From the NCBI RefSeq assembly GCF_000430845.1, contig NZ_AUMU01000003.1:248001-312000 (forward strand): a stretch of DNA of 64,000 nt, written 5' to 3'. This document shows positions 55,490 through 64,000 of the stretch, in pieces; the stretch's first letter is position 1, and every line of letters begins with the position of its first letter. A model generated the notes under the pieces. That model was not told the origin of the DNA, ran no database searches, and worked only from the letters and a program-made list of their open reading frames with translations. Made by a program: the position numbers and the translations under genes. This DNA is from Chryseobacterium gregarium DSM 19109. GTDB lineage: Bacteria; Bacteroidota; Bacteroidia; Flavobacteriales; Weeksellaceae.

Positions 55490-56749
55490 ATGAATATTAT
55501 TAATCATACCATAAAAGCATATGCAGTGGCCGTTTTAGGTTCAGGAATGTTCTTAGCCTGTGCCCAGACAAAAACCGCAGCCGCCGCAAAATCCGCAACC
55601 GAAACTTCAGCATCAGAGAAAATAGTCCCTATTAACCTGAAATGGTCTGAAAGAATGATGCTTTCCGAAATGCAGCGTTTCCCGGAAGCGTGGATGCTTG
55701 ATTTCAGCAAAAGCCCGAAGTGGACCTATCCTTCAGCCATTGTTCTGGACGGCGCCGAACAGCTTTACATCAAAACCGGTAAAAAAGAATATTACGATTA
55801 CATCATCGGATTCGGTGAAAAACTGATCAAAGAAGACGGTACCATCCTTACCTACGATCTTTCCAAGTATAATATCGATATGCTGAACAGCGGAAATGTT
55901 CTTCTCTATCTGTATGAAAAAGAGAAAAAAGAGAAATACCTGAAAGCGCTCCAAACGTTGCGTTTACAGATCGACGGACAGCCCAGAACCCAGGAAGGAT
56001 CTTTCTGGCATAAGAAAATATACCCTAATCAGGTCTGGCTGGATGGCTTGTATATGGGAATGCCTTTCTACACCCATTATACAAAGGACTTTACAAAAGG
56101 GGCCGATGCTGTAAAAGCGTATGATGATATTGTTTTCCAGTTTGATTCGGTTCAGAAAAATCTTTTAGATAAAAAAACCGGACTGTTGTATCACGCCTGG
56201 GATGAAAGTAAAAAAGAAGCCTGGGCCGATAAAGAAACCGGACTTTCACCCAATTTCTGGGGCAGGGCCATGGGCTGGTACGGAATGGCCATGGTAGACG
56301 TTCTGGACTATCTGCCTGAAGACCACCCGGGAAGAGCAAGATTAATTTCTTATATCAAATCGTATGCAGATGCTGTCATTAAAGTCCAGGATAAAAAATC
56401 CGGTCTTTGGTACCAGGTACTGGATAAGCCTCTGGCCAACGGCAATTATGAAGAAGCCACGGCATCAGCCATGTTTGTGTATACGATGATCAAATCGGTA
56501 AACAAAGGATATTTACCGGCATCTTACAAAGCGGCCGCTAAAAAAGGCTACGACGGAATCATTAAAAATTTAATTACCGTTGATGAAAACGGAGTGGTAA
56601 ACTTAAATAAATGCTGTGCGGTCGCCGGTCTTGGCGGAAAACCTTACAGGGACGGTTCTTATGAATATTATGTAAATGAAGAGATCCGCTCCAACGACGG
56701 AAAAGGAACAGGACCGTTTATTCTGGCAAGTTTGGAATTTGAAAAATAA
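55490..56749 (+). CDS. GH105 unsaturated (rhamno)galacturonyl hydrolase, lipoprotein
   Basis: A 419-aa enzyme of the GH88/GH105 (YteR/YesR) type with lipobox FLAC (Cys24). (alpha/alpha)6-barrel marks: WTYPSAIVLDGAEQLYIKTG, KIYPNQVWLDGLYMGMPFY with the catalytic Asp, WGRAMGWYGMAMVDVLDYLP, SGLWYQVLDKP and EATASAMFVYTMIK. It removes the 4,5-unsaturated galacturonyl residue from the non-reducing end of lyase products, delivering substrate for KduI. Eleven bp after the DUF4861 gene. Confidence 0.92.
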   Translation: MNIINHTIKAYAVAVLGSGMFLACAQTKTAAAAKSATETSASEKIVPINLKWSERMMLSEMQRFPEAWMLDFSKSPKWTYPSAIVLDGAEQLYIKTGKKEYYDYIIGFGEKLIKEDGTILTYDLSKYNIDMLNSGNVLLYLYEKEKKEKYLKALQTLRLQIDGQPRTQEGSFWHKKIYPNQVWLDGLYMGMPFYTHYTKDFTKGADAVKAYDDIVFQFDSVQKNLLDKKTGLLYHAWDESKKEAWADKETGLSPNFWGRAMGWYGMAMVDVLDYLPEDHPGRARLISYIKSYADAVIKVQDKKSGLWYQVLDKPLANGNYEEATASAMFVYTMIKSVNKGYLPASYKAAAKKGYDGIIKNLITVDENGVVNLNKCCAVAGLGGKPYRDGSYEYYVNEEIRSNDGKGTGPFILASLEFEK

Positions 56750-56981
56750 AGAGTAAACACTCTGTCATTCTGAACGGTGTGAAGAATCTCTTTTCATTAA
56801 ATAGATTTTTCATAACGTCAATGCCAAGATTAATCTTTGCTGAGTATAACGTCTTTGCCTCAATTTATAAATTTATTTATTTGGACCGGCGAAACTTCGT
56901 TTTGCGAACTTAAAAACACCATAATTTAAAAAAATCTTTGCGCTCTTTGCGTTAAAATTACAACAGATTAAACATCTGATT
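56750..56981. other. Gap between GH105 and GH43 genes
   Basis: About 230 bp with degenerate repeats of words such as ATCTTTGCG and TTTGCGTTAA, resembling the gaps at 39350-39450 and 62212-62397. A separate promoter for the GH43 gene may lie here. Confidence 0.4.
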
Positions 56982-58622
56982 ATGAGGACAAAAATTTTAA
57001 ATACAGCAGCCATTACCGCTTTATCGGTTGCTTCACTATATCTTAACGCACAGGAAAAAAACTACGTTTCCGAAGTCTGGACTTCCGATCAGAGAAAAAA
57101 TTACAGAAACCCTATTCTGTATGCCGATTATTCAGATCCGGACGCCATCCGTGTCGGTGAAGATTATTATATGACGGCTTCAAGTTTCAATGAGGCACCG
57201 GGCTTGCCGATTCTTTATTCAAAAGATATGGTAAACTGGAAATTGGTGAATTATGCTCTTCCGGATGTTCTTCCAAATGAACATTTCTCCACGCCCAAAA
57301 GAGGTGACGGGGTTTGGGCACCGAGCATCAGATTCCATAAAGGCGAATTTTATATTTATTGGGGGGATCCCGATTTCGGAATTTACATGGTGAAAACCAA
57401 AGATCCGATGGGAGTCTGGGAAAAGCCTGTTTTGGTCATGGAAGGAAAAGGTTTGATTGATTCCTGTCCGTTTTGGGACGAAGACGGAAAAGCCTATCTG
57501 GTTCACGGTTGGGCCGGAAGCCGTGCCGGAGTGAAAAGTATTTTATCCATTAATAAAATGAATCCTGAGGGAACCAAAGTTCTGGATAAAGGCGTTCATG
57601 TTTTCGACGGTCATGATGCACATCCCACGGTTGAAGGTCCGAAAATGTATAAAAGAAACGGCTACTATTATATTTTCGCTCCTGCTGGCGGAGTTGCCAC
57701 AGGTTGGCAATTGGTCTTGAGGTCAAAAAATATTTATGGTCCTTACGAAGAAAAAGTAGTGCTGGAACAGGGTTCAACAAAGATAAACGGACCTCATCAG
57801 GGTGCTTGGGTAGATACGTCTTCGGGTGAAGATTGGTTCTACCATTTCCAGGATATTGATGCAGGCGGAAGAGTTGTTCACCTGCAGCCGATGAAATGGG
57901 AAAAAGACTGGCCGGTCATCGGAATCGATAACAACAAAAACGGAATCGGGGAGCCGGTTTTAACATACAAAAAGCCAAACGTAGGTCAATCCTATCCTAT
58001 TGTTACACCTCCGGAAACAGATGAATTTGACGGCGAAAAATTAGGCATTCAATGGCAATGGAGCGCCAACGAAAATATTGTGTGGTCTTCCAAACTTCCC
58101 GGACAGAAATTTTTAAGGTTATTTTCAATGAAAGTTCCTGAAGGCGAAAAAAACCTTTGGAACGTCCCGAATGTATTGACCCAGAAATTCCCGGCTCCCA
58201 ATTTTGCAGCATCCACAAAAGTTAAATTAACACCGGAAGATGCCAAAGAAGGAAAAACTGCAGGACTTTTAGTCATGGGATTAGACCATGAATCCATCGT
58301 CATCACCAATAAACCGGACGGGTTTTATCTCCAGTTGAGAAGAGTCGAAAAAGCAGATAAAGGCGGTGAGGAAAAGGTTTTGTTTGAAACAAAATTAAAA
58401 GGAAACGAAGCGTATTTAAAAGTAAATGTGAACGAACCCAATGGTTTGTGCCAGTTCAGTTACAGCGAAAACGGAAAAAATTTCACAAAAGCGGGCGATG
58501 TTTTCCAGGCAAAACCCGGAAAATGGATTGGTGCCAAAGTGGGCTTATATTCTGTAAGTACACAGAAAGCAAGCCGTGGCGGCTATGCGGATTTTGATTG
58601 GTTCAGGATTACTAAAAATTAA
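56982..58622 (+). CDS. GH43-family glycoside hydrolase with C-terminal beta-sandwich
   Basis: A 546-aa exported enzyme (signal ending LNAQ). The five-bladed propeller starts with YRNPILYADYSDPDAIRVGEDYYMTASSFNEAPGLPILYSKDMVNW, with the base Asp in the SDPDA motif; WGDPDFGIYMVKTKDP and EGPKMYKRNGYYYIFAPAGG carry further active-site residues (Glu in VEGPK). From about 350 a beta-sandwich (DEFDGEKLGIQWQWSANE, KAGDVFQAKPGKWIGAKVGLYS) follows, as in GH43 subfamily 12-like arabinosidases/xylosidases. In pectin it may trim arabinan or galactan side chains. Exact specificity unknown. Confidence 0.9.
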   Translation: MRTKILNTAAITALSVASLYLNAQEKNYVSEVWTSDQRKNYRNPILYADYSDPDAIRVGEDYYMTASSFNEAPGLPILYSKDMVNWKLVNYALPDVLPNEHFSTPKRGDGVWAPSIRFHKGEFYIYWGDPDFGIYMVKTKDPMGVWEKPVLVMEGKGLIDSCPFWDEDGKAYLVHGWAGSRAGVKSILSINKMNPEGTKVLDKGVHVFDGHDAHPTVEGPKMYKRNGYYYIFAPAGGVATGWQLVLRSKNIYGPYEEKVVLEQGSTKINGPHQGAWVDTSSGEDWFYHFQDIDAGGRVVHLQPMKWEKDWPVIGIDNNKNGIGEPVLTYKKPNVGQSYPIVTPPETDEFDGEKLGIQWQWSANENIVWSSKLPGQKFLRLFSMKVPEGEKNLWNVPNVLTQKFPAPNFAASTKVKLTPEDAKEGKTAGLLVMGLDHESIVITNKPDGFYLQLRRVEKADKGGEEKVLFETKLKGNEAYLKVNVNEPNGLCQFSYSENGKNFTKAGDVFQAKPGKWIGAKVGLYSVSTQKASRGGYADFDWFRITKN

Positions 58623-58632
58623 TTTCGTATAG

Positions 58633-58665
58633 AAACCTAACAGGTTTTAAAAATCTGTTAGGTTT
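58633..58665 (+). terminator. Terminator after GH43
   Basis: AAACCTAACAG (58633-58643) pairs with CTGTTAGGTTT (58655-58665). The U-tract is short. Confidence 0.6.
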
Positions 58666-58769
58666 GTTACAAAGAATAAATATTCCCACAGATTTTCACA
58701 GATGATATTACATAAACTTCTCTGTACTCTGCGGGAGAAAAATAAACATTAGGTTTTAAAATAAAATCA

Positions 58770-59615
58770 ATGACAAAAAAAATAGAAAAGATCGTTTCCT
58801 TTTTATCCGTTGTTTTGCTGTTGTCTGCATGTCAGTCGCAGAATAATGTCCAAAATGCATCGGCAAAACACAATAAAAAAGTCACGCATATTTACCTTAT
58901 CGGAGATTCCACGATGGCAGATTACACCGGAGATTACGAGCCCGGAAAAGATTATATGAAAGTCCGCTACCCGATTACAGGTTGGGGACAGGTTTTTCAG
59001 CCGTTTTTTGTGAAAGACAGCCTGGCTTCGTTGAAACCTGTGATCAAAACAGATTCTGTTGCCATTATCGACAGAGCGCATGGCGGAAGAAGCACCCGGA
59101 CTTTTTTCCAGGAAGGAAGATGGCGATATGTCTACGAACATTTGCAGCCAAACGATTATGTCATGATGCAGTTCGGGCATAACGACGGCTCAGAAAAACA
59201 TACAGAACGGTATGTAAATATTGAAGGATATAAAGAATTTTTACGGTTGTTCGTAACGCAGACAAGACAGAAAGGTGGAAATCCCATCATCCTTACACCG
59301 GTTGCCAGAAATTATCCATGGAAAGATGGAAAACTGGAGAATGTACACGGAGAATACGGACAGGCTCCGATTGATATTGCCAAAGAAATGAACGTTCCGT
59401 ACATCGATTTAAATAAATTGTCCATGGAATATTTTACCAAAAAAGGACAGGATTTCACAACGAATCATTACTTCATGAATTTCCCTGAAAATGTATATGA
59501 AGCCTATCCCAAAGGACAAAAAGACAACACCCATTTCCAGCCGGAAGGGGCAAAAGCAGTGGCGTCGATGGTCTATCAGGAATTTAAAAAAATAATTAAA
59601 ACTCAGCAAAAATAA
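58770..59615 (+). CDS. Rhamnogalacturonan acetylesterase (CE12), lipoprotein
   Basis: A 281-aa SGNH hydrolase with lipobox LSAC (Cys21). IYLIGDSTMADY gives the nucleophile Ser47, GGRSTRTF and MMQFGHNDGS the oxyanion Gly/Asn blocks, and DNTHFQPEG the Asp-His pair. It removes acetyl groups from rhamnogalacturonan or galacturonan. Its stop lies 1 bp before the GH28 start, so the two are coupled. A second CE12 gene starts at 63623. Confidence 0.92.
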   Translation: MTKKIEKIVSFLSVVLLLSACQSQNNVQNASAKHNKKVTHIYLIGDSTMADYTGDYEPGKDYMKVRYPITGWGQVFQPFFVKDSLASLKPVIKTDSVAIIDRAHGGRSTRTFFQEGRWRYVYEHLQPNDYVMMQFGHNDGSEKHTERYVNIEGYKEFLRLFVTQTRQKGGNPIILTPVARNYPWKDGKLENVHGEYGQAPIDIAKEMNVPYIDLNKLSMEYFTKKGQDFTTNHYFMNFPENVYEAYPKGQKDNTHFQPEGAKAVASMVYQEFKKIIKTQQK

Positions 59616-59616
59616 A

Positions 59617-61284
59617 ATGAAGAAGTCTCTTACAATAATAGGTTTAGCAGCAGCAATGATGTTTTCGGGACAGATGTATGCCCAGAATCTGGATATTTAT
59701 AAAAATATTGAGTTTAAAATGCCTCAGGTTGCCGAAACTTCTTTTGCCGCCAATACGGTTTCCATTACACAATACGGCGGTGTTGCAGGTGGAAATGTAA
59801 AAAATACGGCAGCTTTCAAAAAAGCAATCGATGATCTTTCTAAAAAAGGCGGCGGAAAACTGGTTGTTCCAAGAGGAATGTGGTTGACAGGTCCAATTGA
59901 GTTGAAAAGCAACATCAACCTTCACGTAGAAGAAGGGGCTTTTATTGTCTTCAGTAAAGATAAAAATGATTATCCTCTGGTGGATGTCAGCTTTGAAGGG
60001 TTAAACACCATCCGCTGCCAGTCGCCGATTTCAGCAAGAAATGCAATCAATATTGCCATCACAGGAAAAGGCGTAATTGATGGAAGCGGTGATGCGTGGA
60101 GGGCCATTAAAAAAAGTAAAGTTTCAGAATCTGAATGGAAGGAAATCATAAAATCCGGCGGAATTGTATCGGCCGACGGTAAAAACTGGTATCCTTCAGA
60201 AAGCTATAAAAAAGGATTTGAAAGCAGTTCAAACTTCAATGTTCCTGACAAAATTTCTAAGGATGAACTGGCGACAGTAAAAGATTTCCTCCGCCCGGTA
60301 ATGGTAAGCCTGGTAGGTTGTGATAAAGTATTGCTGGATGGACCGACTTTCCAGAATTCACCGGCCTGGAACCTTCACCCCTTGATGTGTACGAATGTCA
60401 TTTTAAGGAATCTGACGGTTAGAAATCCATGGTTTTCACAAAACGGTGACGGCGTAGATCTGGAATCCTGTAAAAATGTTTTGATCTACGACAATACGTT
60501 TGATGTTGGCGACGATGCGATCTGTATTAAATCAGGAAAAGATAAAGACGGCAGAAACAGAAATATGCCGACAGAAAATGTGATCATCAAAAACAATGTC
60601 GTCTATCACGGTCACGGAGGTTTTGTCATTGGGAGCGAAATGTCCGGCGGAGCAAGAAATATCCACGTCTCCGACTGTACTTTTATCGGGACCGATATCG
60701 GTCTCCGTTTTAAAACAACCCGCGGAAGAGGCGGAATTGTAGAAAATATTTACATTAAAAATATTGATATGATTAATATTCCGACGCAGGTCATCGGGTT
60801 CAATATGTTCTACGAAGGGGCTTCACCGGTTTTGGAAGACGGACAGAAAAAAGAAGGCAACAAAGCTCCTGAAAAAGTATATCCAGTAACCGAAGAAACT
60901 CCGGTTTTCAGGAATATTTTCTTTAAAAACATCAATGCGGTTAATTCTTACGAAGCAATCACCCTATTCGGTTTAGTGGAGATGAACCTTAAAAATATCG
61001 TGATCGAAGATTCCCGGTTTGATACGAAAAAAGGAATGACCATCGTGGATGCAGACGGAATCCAACTGAAAAATGTAAAGCTGAAATATGCTGAAGGAAC
61101 GGGAGCAACCGTTTACAACAGTAAAAACATCAATTTGTCAACGGTAAAATTTGAATCTGCAAACAAGCCGTTTGTAAAGGTTTTAGGAAACAAAACGGGA
61201 TCGGTATTGTTGCCGAAAGAAGTAACGTCTGATAAAAATTCACTTTCTATGGGGACGGATGTTGCTAAAAATGCAGTTAAATAA
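59617..61284 (+). CDS. GH28 polygalacturonase
   Basis: A 555-aa beta-helix hydrolase with signal peptide (ending MYAQ). Active-site motifs: NGDGVD (276-281, Asp278), GDDAI (Asp299, Asp300), HGHGGF (His333) and RFKTTRGRGG with the conserved Arg/Lys. It hydrolyses alpha-1,4-galacturonosyl or related linkages, giving galacturonate for ExuT and UxaC. Insertions around 155-225 are longer than in minimal GH28 enzymes. Co-transcribed with CE12 (1-bp gap) and the esterase (15-bp gap). Confidence 0.93.
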   Translation: MKKSLTIIGLAAAMMFSGQMYAQNLDIYKNIEFKMPQVAETSFAANTVSITQYGGVAGGNVKNTAAFKKAIDDLSKKGGGKLVVPRGMWLTGPIELKSNINLHVEEGAFIVFSKDKNDYPLVDVSFEGLNTIRCQSPISARNAINIAITGKGVIDGSGDAWRAIKKSKVSESEWKEIIKSGGIVSADGKNWYPSESYKKGFESSSNFNVPDKISKDELATVKDFLRPVMVSLVGCDKVLLDGPTFQNSPAWNLHPLMCTNVILRNLTVRNPWFSQNGDGVDLESCKNVLIYDNTFDVGDDAICIKSGKDKDGRNRNMPTENVIIKNNVVYHGHGGFVIGSEMSGGARNIHVSDCTFIGTDIGLRFKTTRGRGGIVENIYIKNIDMINIPTQVIGFNMFYEGASPVLEDGQKKEGNKAPEKVYPVTEETPVFRNIFFKNINAVNSYEAITLFGLVEMNLKNIVIEDSRFDTKKGMTIVDADGIQLKNVKLKYAEGTGATVYNSKNINLSTVKFESANKPFVKVLGNKTGSVLLPKEVTSDKNSLSMGTDVAKNAVK

Positions 61285-61299
61285 AAATTCCATAAGCGA

Positions 61300-62211
61300 A
61301 TGATTTTTAACAGAAAACGTACTTATATTTCTATTTTTTTTATGGGGACCATGGCATTCGGGCAGGTAAACCGACCGAATGCCACTCCTTATACAAATGA
61401 AGCAACGTATGAGAAATTAAAGAAAAAAAATCCTTTTATCACTCCGATAGACCGGCCGGTTCCGCAAAATATTAAGATTGATAAAAATGTTGAATATGCC
61501 AATATCAACGGACTCTCTTTAAAAGCCGATGTGTATTATCCTAGCGACCGGTCAAAAAAATATCCGGGCATTGCCATGGTTCACGGCGGTGGCTGGATTT
61601 CCGGAAGCAAGGAAAATGAAAAATTCATGGCCATGGAACTGGCTTCAAAAGGCTATGTTGCTATGGCAGTCGGTTACCGGCTGGCTGATGTGGCGAAATA
61701 TCCTGCAGGCATTGAAGATATTGAAACTGCGGTTAACTGGTTAAGGAAAAACCATGCAACATATTCGCTGGATCAAAAGAAAATAGCTGTTTTGGGTGAG
61801 TCTGCGGGAGCACAGATGGCCACTTTGGTCGGTGTGAAGAAAAAGAATAAAATTAAGGCTATTGTTAATGTAGACGGAATTGTTTCGTTTATTCACCCCG
61901 AAGCTGAAGAAAGCACCTATGCTGCGTATTGGCTTGATGGCGACAGAACGGTCAATTTAAAAAGCTGGACGGAAGCTTCACCTCTTGAATATGTGGATAA
62001 AAATACACCTCCTACCCTTTTTATCAACAGTTCCCAGCCCCGTTTTCATGCCGGCAGAGACGATATGATGAAAAAATTAAAAAGCTATAATATTCAGACA
62101 GAGTTTCATGAAATCAAAGATACCCCGCATTCATTCTGGTCGGCAGAACCCTGGTTTACAGAAACATTGAATGATACAGTTGAGTTTTTAGATAAAGTTT
62201 TGAAAAAATAA
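61300..62211 (+). CDS. Exported alpha/beta-hydrolase (acetylesterase-like)
   Basis: A 303-aa protein with an N-terminal signal (about 1-23, ending AFGQ). Features of the BD-FAE/lipase-acetylhydrolase type: YPGIAMVHGGGWISGSKENEKF (oxyanion hole HGGGW), VLGESAGAQMATL (nucleophile Ser), and DTPHSFW (His). In this locus it probably removes acetyl or feruloyl groups from pectin; the exact ester is unknown. Confidence 0.87.
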   Translation: MIFNRKRTYISIFFMGTMAFGQVNRPNATPYTNEATYEKLKKKNPFITPIDRPVPQNIKIDKNVEYANINGLSLKADVYYPSDRSKKYPGIAMVHGGGWISGSKENEKFMAMELASKGYVAMAVGYRLADVAKYPAGIEDIETAVNWLRKNHATYSLDQKKIAVLGESAGAQMATLVGVKKKNKIKAIVNVDGIVSFIHPEAEESTYAAYWLDGDRTVNLKSWTEASPLEYVDKNTPPTLFINSSQPRFHAGRDDMMKKLKSYNIQTEFHEIKDTPHSFWSAEPWFTETLNDTVEFLDKVLKK

Positions 62212-62397
62212 ATAATGATTTAAACGCAAAGATTTATAAATAATAATGTTGAAGTTTTAAGGAGGTAAAGAATGTGATAAGTTGATTTTAGGAAGTTGTT
62301 GTTATAGCTCCGCGAAGCAAATTTTATTTGCCTTTGCTTTCTAAAATTAGAAATTTCGTAAAATAAATCTTTGCTTCAAAAAATAAGAAATCAGTTT
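62212..62397. other. Gap before the second pectin methylesterase
   Basis: Short interval with AACGCAAAGAT-type degenerate words like those at 39350 and 56800. No RNA or clear promoter is recognised. Confidence 0.35.
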
Positions 62398-63375
62398 ATG
62401 AAAAAAATATTTTTAGTTCTCTTCATTTCGATGGCTAATTTACTTCTGGCAGGAAATGATCCTTACATAAAAATTACCGTCGCCAAAGATGGAAGCGGAG
62501 ATTTTACATCGGTTCAGAAAGCAATCAATTCGGTACGGGATTTAGGTCCGGCGGAAGCCTTGGTTTTTATTAAATCAGGTACGTATAATGAAAAAGTGAT
62601 TATCCCATCTTCAAAACATAAAATTACGTTAGAAGGTGAAAATAAAGACAAAACCATCATCACCAACAGTGATTTTTCAGGAAAACCGGATGCTTTTAAG
62701 GAAAAAATGACGACCTTCAATTCCTACACGGTATTGGTGATGGGCGATGGTATTAAAATCAGCAATCTGACCATTCAAAACGCTTCCTGCAACGAAGGCC
62801 AGGCAGTTTCCCTGCATGTGGAAGGTGACCGTTTTGTGATTAAAAACTCGAAGATTCTGGGGTGTCAGGATACCGTTTATGCCGCCACCAATCACAGCAG
62901 GCAGTATTTTGAAAACTGCTATATTGAAGGAACAACCGATTTTATTTTCGGACAGGCAACCGTTGTTTTTAAAAACTGTACGATTAAAAGTTTAGCCGAT
63001 TCCTACATTACCGCAGCGGCAACCGAAGCCGACAGGCCGTATGGTTTTGTCTTTTTTGACTGTAAACTCATTGCCAAAGAAGGCATCACAAAAGTATATT
63101 TGGGAAGACCGTGGAGACCTTATGCCAAAACAGTATTCGTCAATACTGAAATGGGAAAACACATCCTTCCCGAAGGCTGGAATCCATGGAAAGGCGACAA
63201 AATGTTCCCTGATAAAGAAAAGACCGCTTATTACGCAGAATCCGGAAGCAAAGGGGATGGCGGAAATACGTCAAAACGGGTAAGCTGGTCACATCAACTG
63301 ACAAAAAAGGAATTGAAAAATTATACAATCGGGAAAATTTTTAATCACTGGAACCCGGATATAAGTAATTGGTAA
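62398..63375 (+). CDS. Pectin methylesterase, CE8 (second copy)
   Basis: A 325-aa CE8 enzyme with signal peptide (ending LLLAG). Active-site residues: Gln135 (EGQAVS), Gln157-Asp158 (CQDTVY), Asp181 (TTDFIFG), Arg237 and Trp239 (YLGRPWRPY). It is clearly diverged from the copy at 51962, with a Cys pair (131, 156) not seen there. Start at ATG 62398; a TTG at 62371 would only add 9 residues. It demethylates pectin and may differ in pattern or degree of methylation preferred. Confidence 0.92.
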   Translation: MKKIFLVLFISMANLLLAGNDPYIKITVAKDGSGDFTSVQKAINSVRDLGPAEALVFIKSGTYNEKVIIPSSKHKITLEGENKDKTIITNSDFSGKPDAFKEKMTTFNSYTVLVMGDGIKISNLTIQNASCNEGQAVSLHVEGDRFVIKNSKILGCQDTVYAATNHSRQYFENCYIEGTTDFIFGQATVVFKNCTIKSLADSYITAAATEADRPYGFVFFDCKLIAKEGITKVYLGRPWRPYAKTVFVNTEMGKHILPEGWNPWKGDKMFPDKEKTAYYAESGSKGDGGNTSKRVSWSHQLTKKELKNYTIGKIFNHWNPDISNW

Positions 63376-63466
63376 TAAGCAATTATAACCACAATAAAAT
63401 CGACATAGGAAAATGGAGCGTTAAGAAAATTAGTTCTGTGAACGTTAAGAAAATTCTATTGTTTAA

Positions 63467-63511
63467 GCGCGGGATAGCTATTGAAATAAAACAGAAATAT
63501 TCAATCCGCGC
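63467..63511. repeat. REP-like imperfect hairpin
   Basis: GCGCGG (63467-63472) with CCGCGC (63506-63511) and an inner ATTGAA/TTCAAT pairing; a palindromic unit of the REP type, different from families 1 and 2. Confidence 0.5.
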
Positions 63512-63561
63512 GAGTTTAGAATTTTTAGAGAAAAGAATTCATTTTTAGCGGAAGTTTCCAA

Positions 63562-63593
63562 GTCTTGAACTTTTGTTTCTTTTGTTTCAAGAC
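63562..63593. repeat. Intergenic inverted repeat
   Basis: GTCTTGAA (63562-63569) and TTCAAGAC (63586-63593) around TTTTG/TTTCTTTTG words. It resembles short palindromic spacers common in Chryseobacterium intergenic DNA. Confidence 0.45.
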
Positions 63594-63622
63594 AAAAGAA
63601 TTTAATTAAAAAATTATATACA

Positions 63623-64000
63623 ATGAATAAAAAACTTACTCTCCTATTTTTATTTTTATCAATAATCGTATTTGCCCAAAAAAAACCGACCCTGTTTTTA
63701 ATCGGTGACTCCACTATGGCCAACAAGGAGAACCCCGATAAAAACCCGGAACACGGTTGGGGGCAGGTATTGCCTCAGTTTATGACATTGGACATCGAAA
63801 TCCAGAATCACGCGATGAACGGGAGAAGCTCAAAAAGCTTCAGGACGGAAGGGAGATGGGATAAAGTGGAAAAGCAGCTTAAAAAAGGGGATTTCGTGAT
63901 AATTCAATTCGGTCATAATGATCAGAAAGTCAATGATTCCACAAAATTTACCAATCCTTATACGCAATACAGAGCCAATCTGGAAAGATATGTGAATGAA
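63623..64000 (+). CDS. CE12-type rhamnogalacturonan acetylesterase (3' end outside window)
   Basis: The first 126 residues of an SGNH esterase, open to the window edge. Signal peptide 1-18 (ending VFAQ), LFLIGDSTMANKENPDK with the nucleophile Ser, HAMNGRSSKSFRTEGRWDK, and VIIQFGHNDQK. Shorter linkers distinguish it from the CE12 at 58770. It continues the rightward pectin operon and shows that the locus extends past the window. Confidence 0.92.
   Translation, partial: MNKKLTLLFLFLSIIVFAQKKPTLFLIGDSTMANKENPDKNPEHGWGQVLPQFMTLDIEIQNHAMNGRSSKSFRTEGRWDKVEKQLKKGDFVIIQFGHNDQKVNDSTKFTNPYTQYRANLERYVNE

Overview
The window looks like chromosomal DNA of a Bacteroidota flavobacterium, most likely Chryseobacterium or a close relative (Weeksellaceae). 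Reasons: moderate-to-low GC with AT-rich intergenic DNA, a SusC/SusD pair, TAnnTTTG-type promoters, almost no strong Shine-Dalgarno sequences, a tRNA without encoded CCA, and an 'MKNLKKIKRNDLSKIVGS' type bacteriocin-like leader. All calls come from reading the sequence; no database search was run.

Region 1 (1-8564) is an RNA-repair island. It holds the 3' end of an RtcB-type RNA ligase gene, then a small RNA that folds as a complete tRNA cloverleaf except for a 42-nt anticodon loop, then three hairpins that share the loop motif AGTTCCT with that RNA. Next come a 583-aa protein whose C-terminal part resembles MXAN_6230/SCO0854-type stress proteins, a secreted low-complexity protein on the opposite strand, and a tight gene run: RlaP-type nucleotidyltransferase, Sir2, R2K/DUF4343 ATP-grasp, polynucleotide-kinase-like P-loop protein (two frameshifts), Thg1-like 3'-5' polymerase and a second RlaP-type nucleotidyltransferase. 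End-healing (kinase, nucleotidyltransferases, Thg1) and end-sealing (RtcB) activities beside a tRNA-mimic RNA make this the most interesting part of the window.

Region 2 (8.6-21.8 kb) is mostly housekeeping: cold-shock-domain protein, two lipoproteins (WG repeat, PQQ-type propeller), the rpsO-pnp pair with a hairpin in the pnp leader, mgtE, a BtuF-like binding protein, a free-methionine-sulfoxide-reductase-type GAF protein, a conserved cytoplasmic protein, a PhnP-like metallo-hydrolase and tRNA-Leu(CAA).

Region 3 (21.8-36.2 kb) is patchy and AT-rich, with decay and small accessory genes: an orphan immunity-like gene beside an Rhs remnant, a Crp/Fnr regulator, a decayed ATP-type PEP carboxykinase, an erythromycin-esterase family protein beside a LytS/LytTR two-component pair, a SUKH-family protein, a LacI regulator, a membrane-anchored tyrosine phosphatase, an HxlR/SDR/NTF2-like cluster, a six-cysteine bacteriocin-like peptide, and two families of palindromic REP-like repeats.

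Region 4 (36.2-64 kb) is a pectin utilisation locus built around one divergent promoter region (46148-47018). Leftward: kduI, kduD, uxaC, kdgK, eda, exuT, uxaB, uxaA, which convert galacturonate and unsaturated uronates to pyruvate and glyceraldehyde-3-phosphate. Rightward: SusC, SusD, pectin methylesterase, PL1 pectate lyase, DUF4861 protein, GH105, GH43, CE12, GH28, an alpha/beta esterase, a second pectin methylesterase and a second CE12 cut by the window edge. Two near-identical palindromic LacI-type sites lie just ahead of kduI and susC, so import, degradation and catabolism are probably controlled by one repressor, possibly the LacI protein at 29775-30803.
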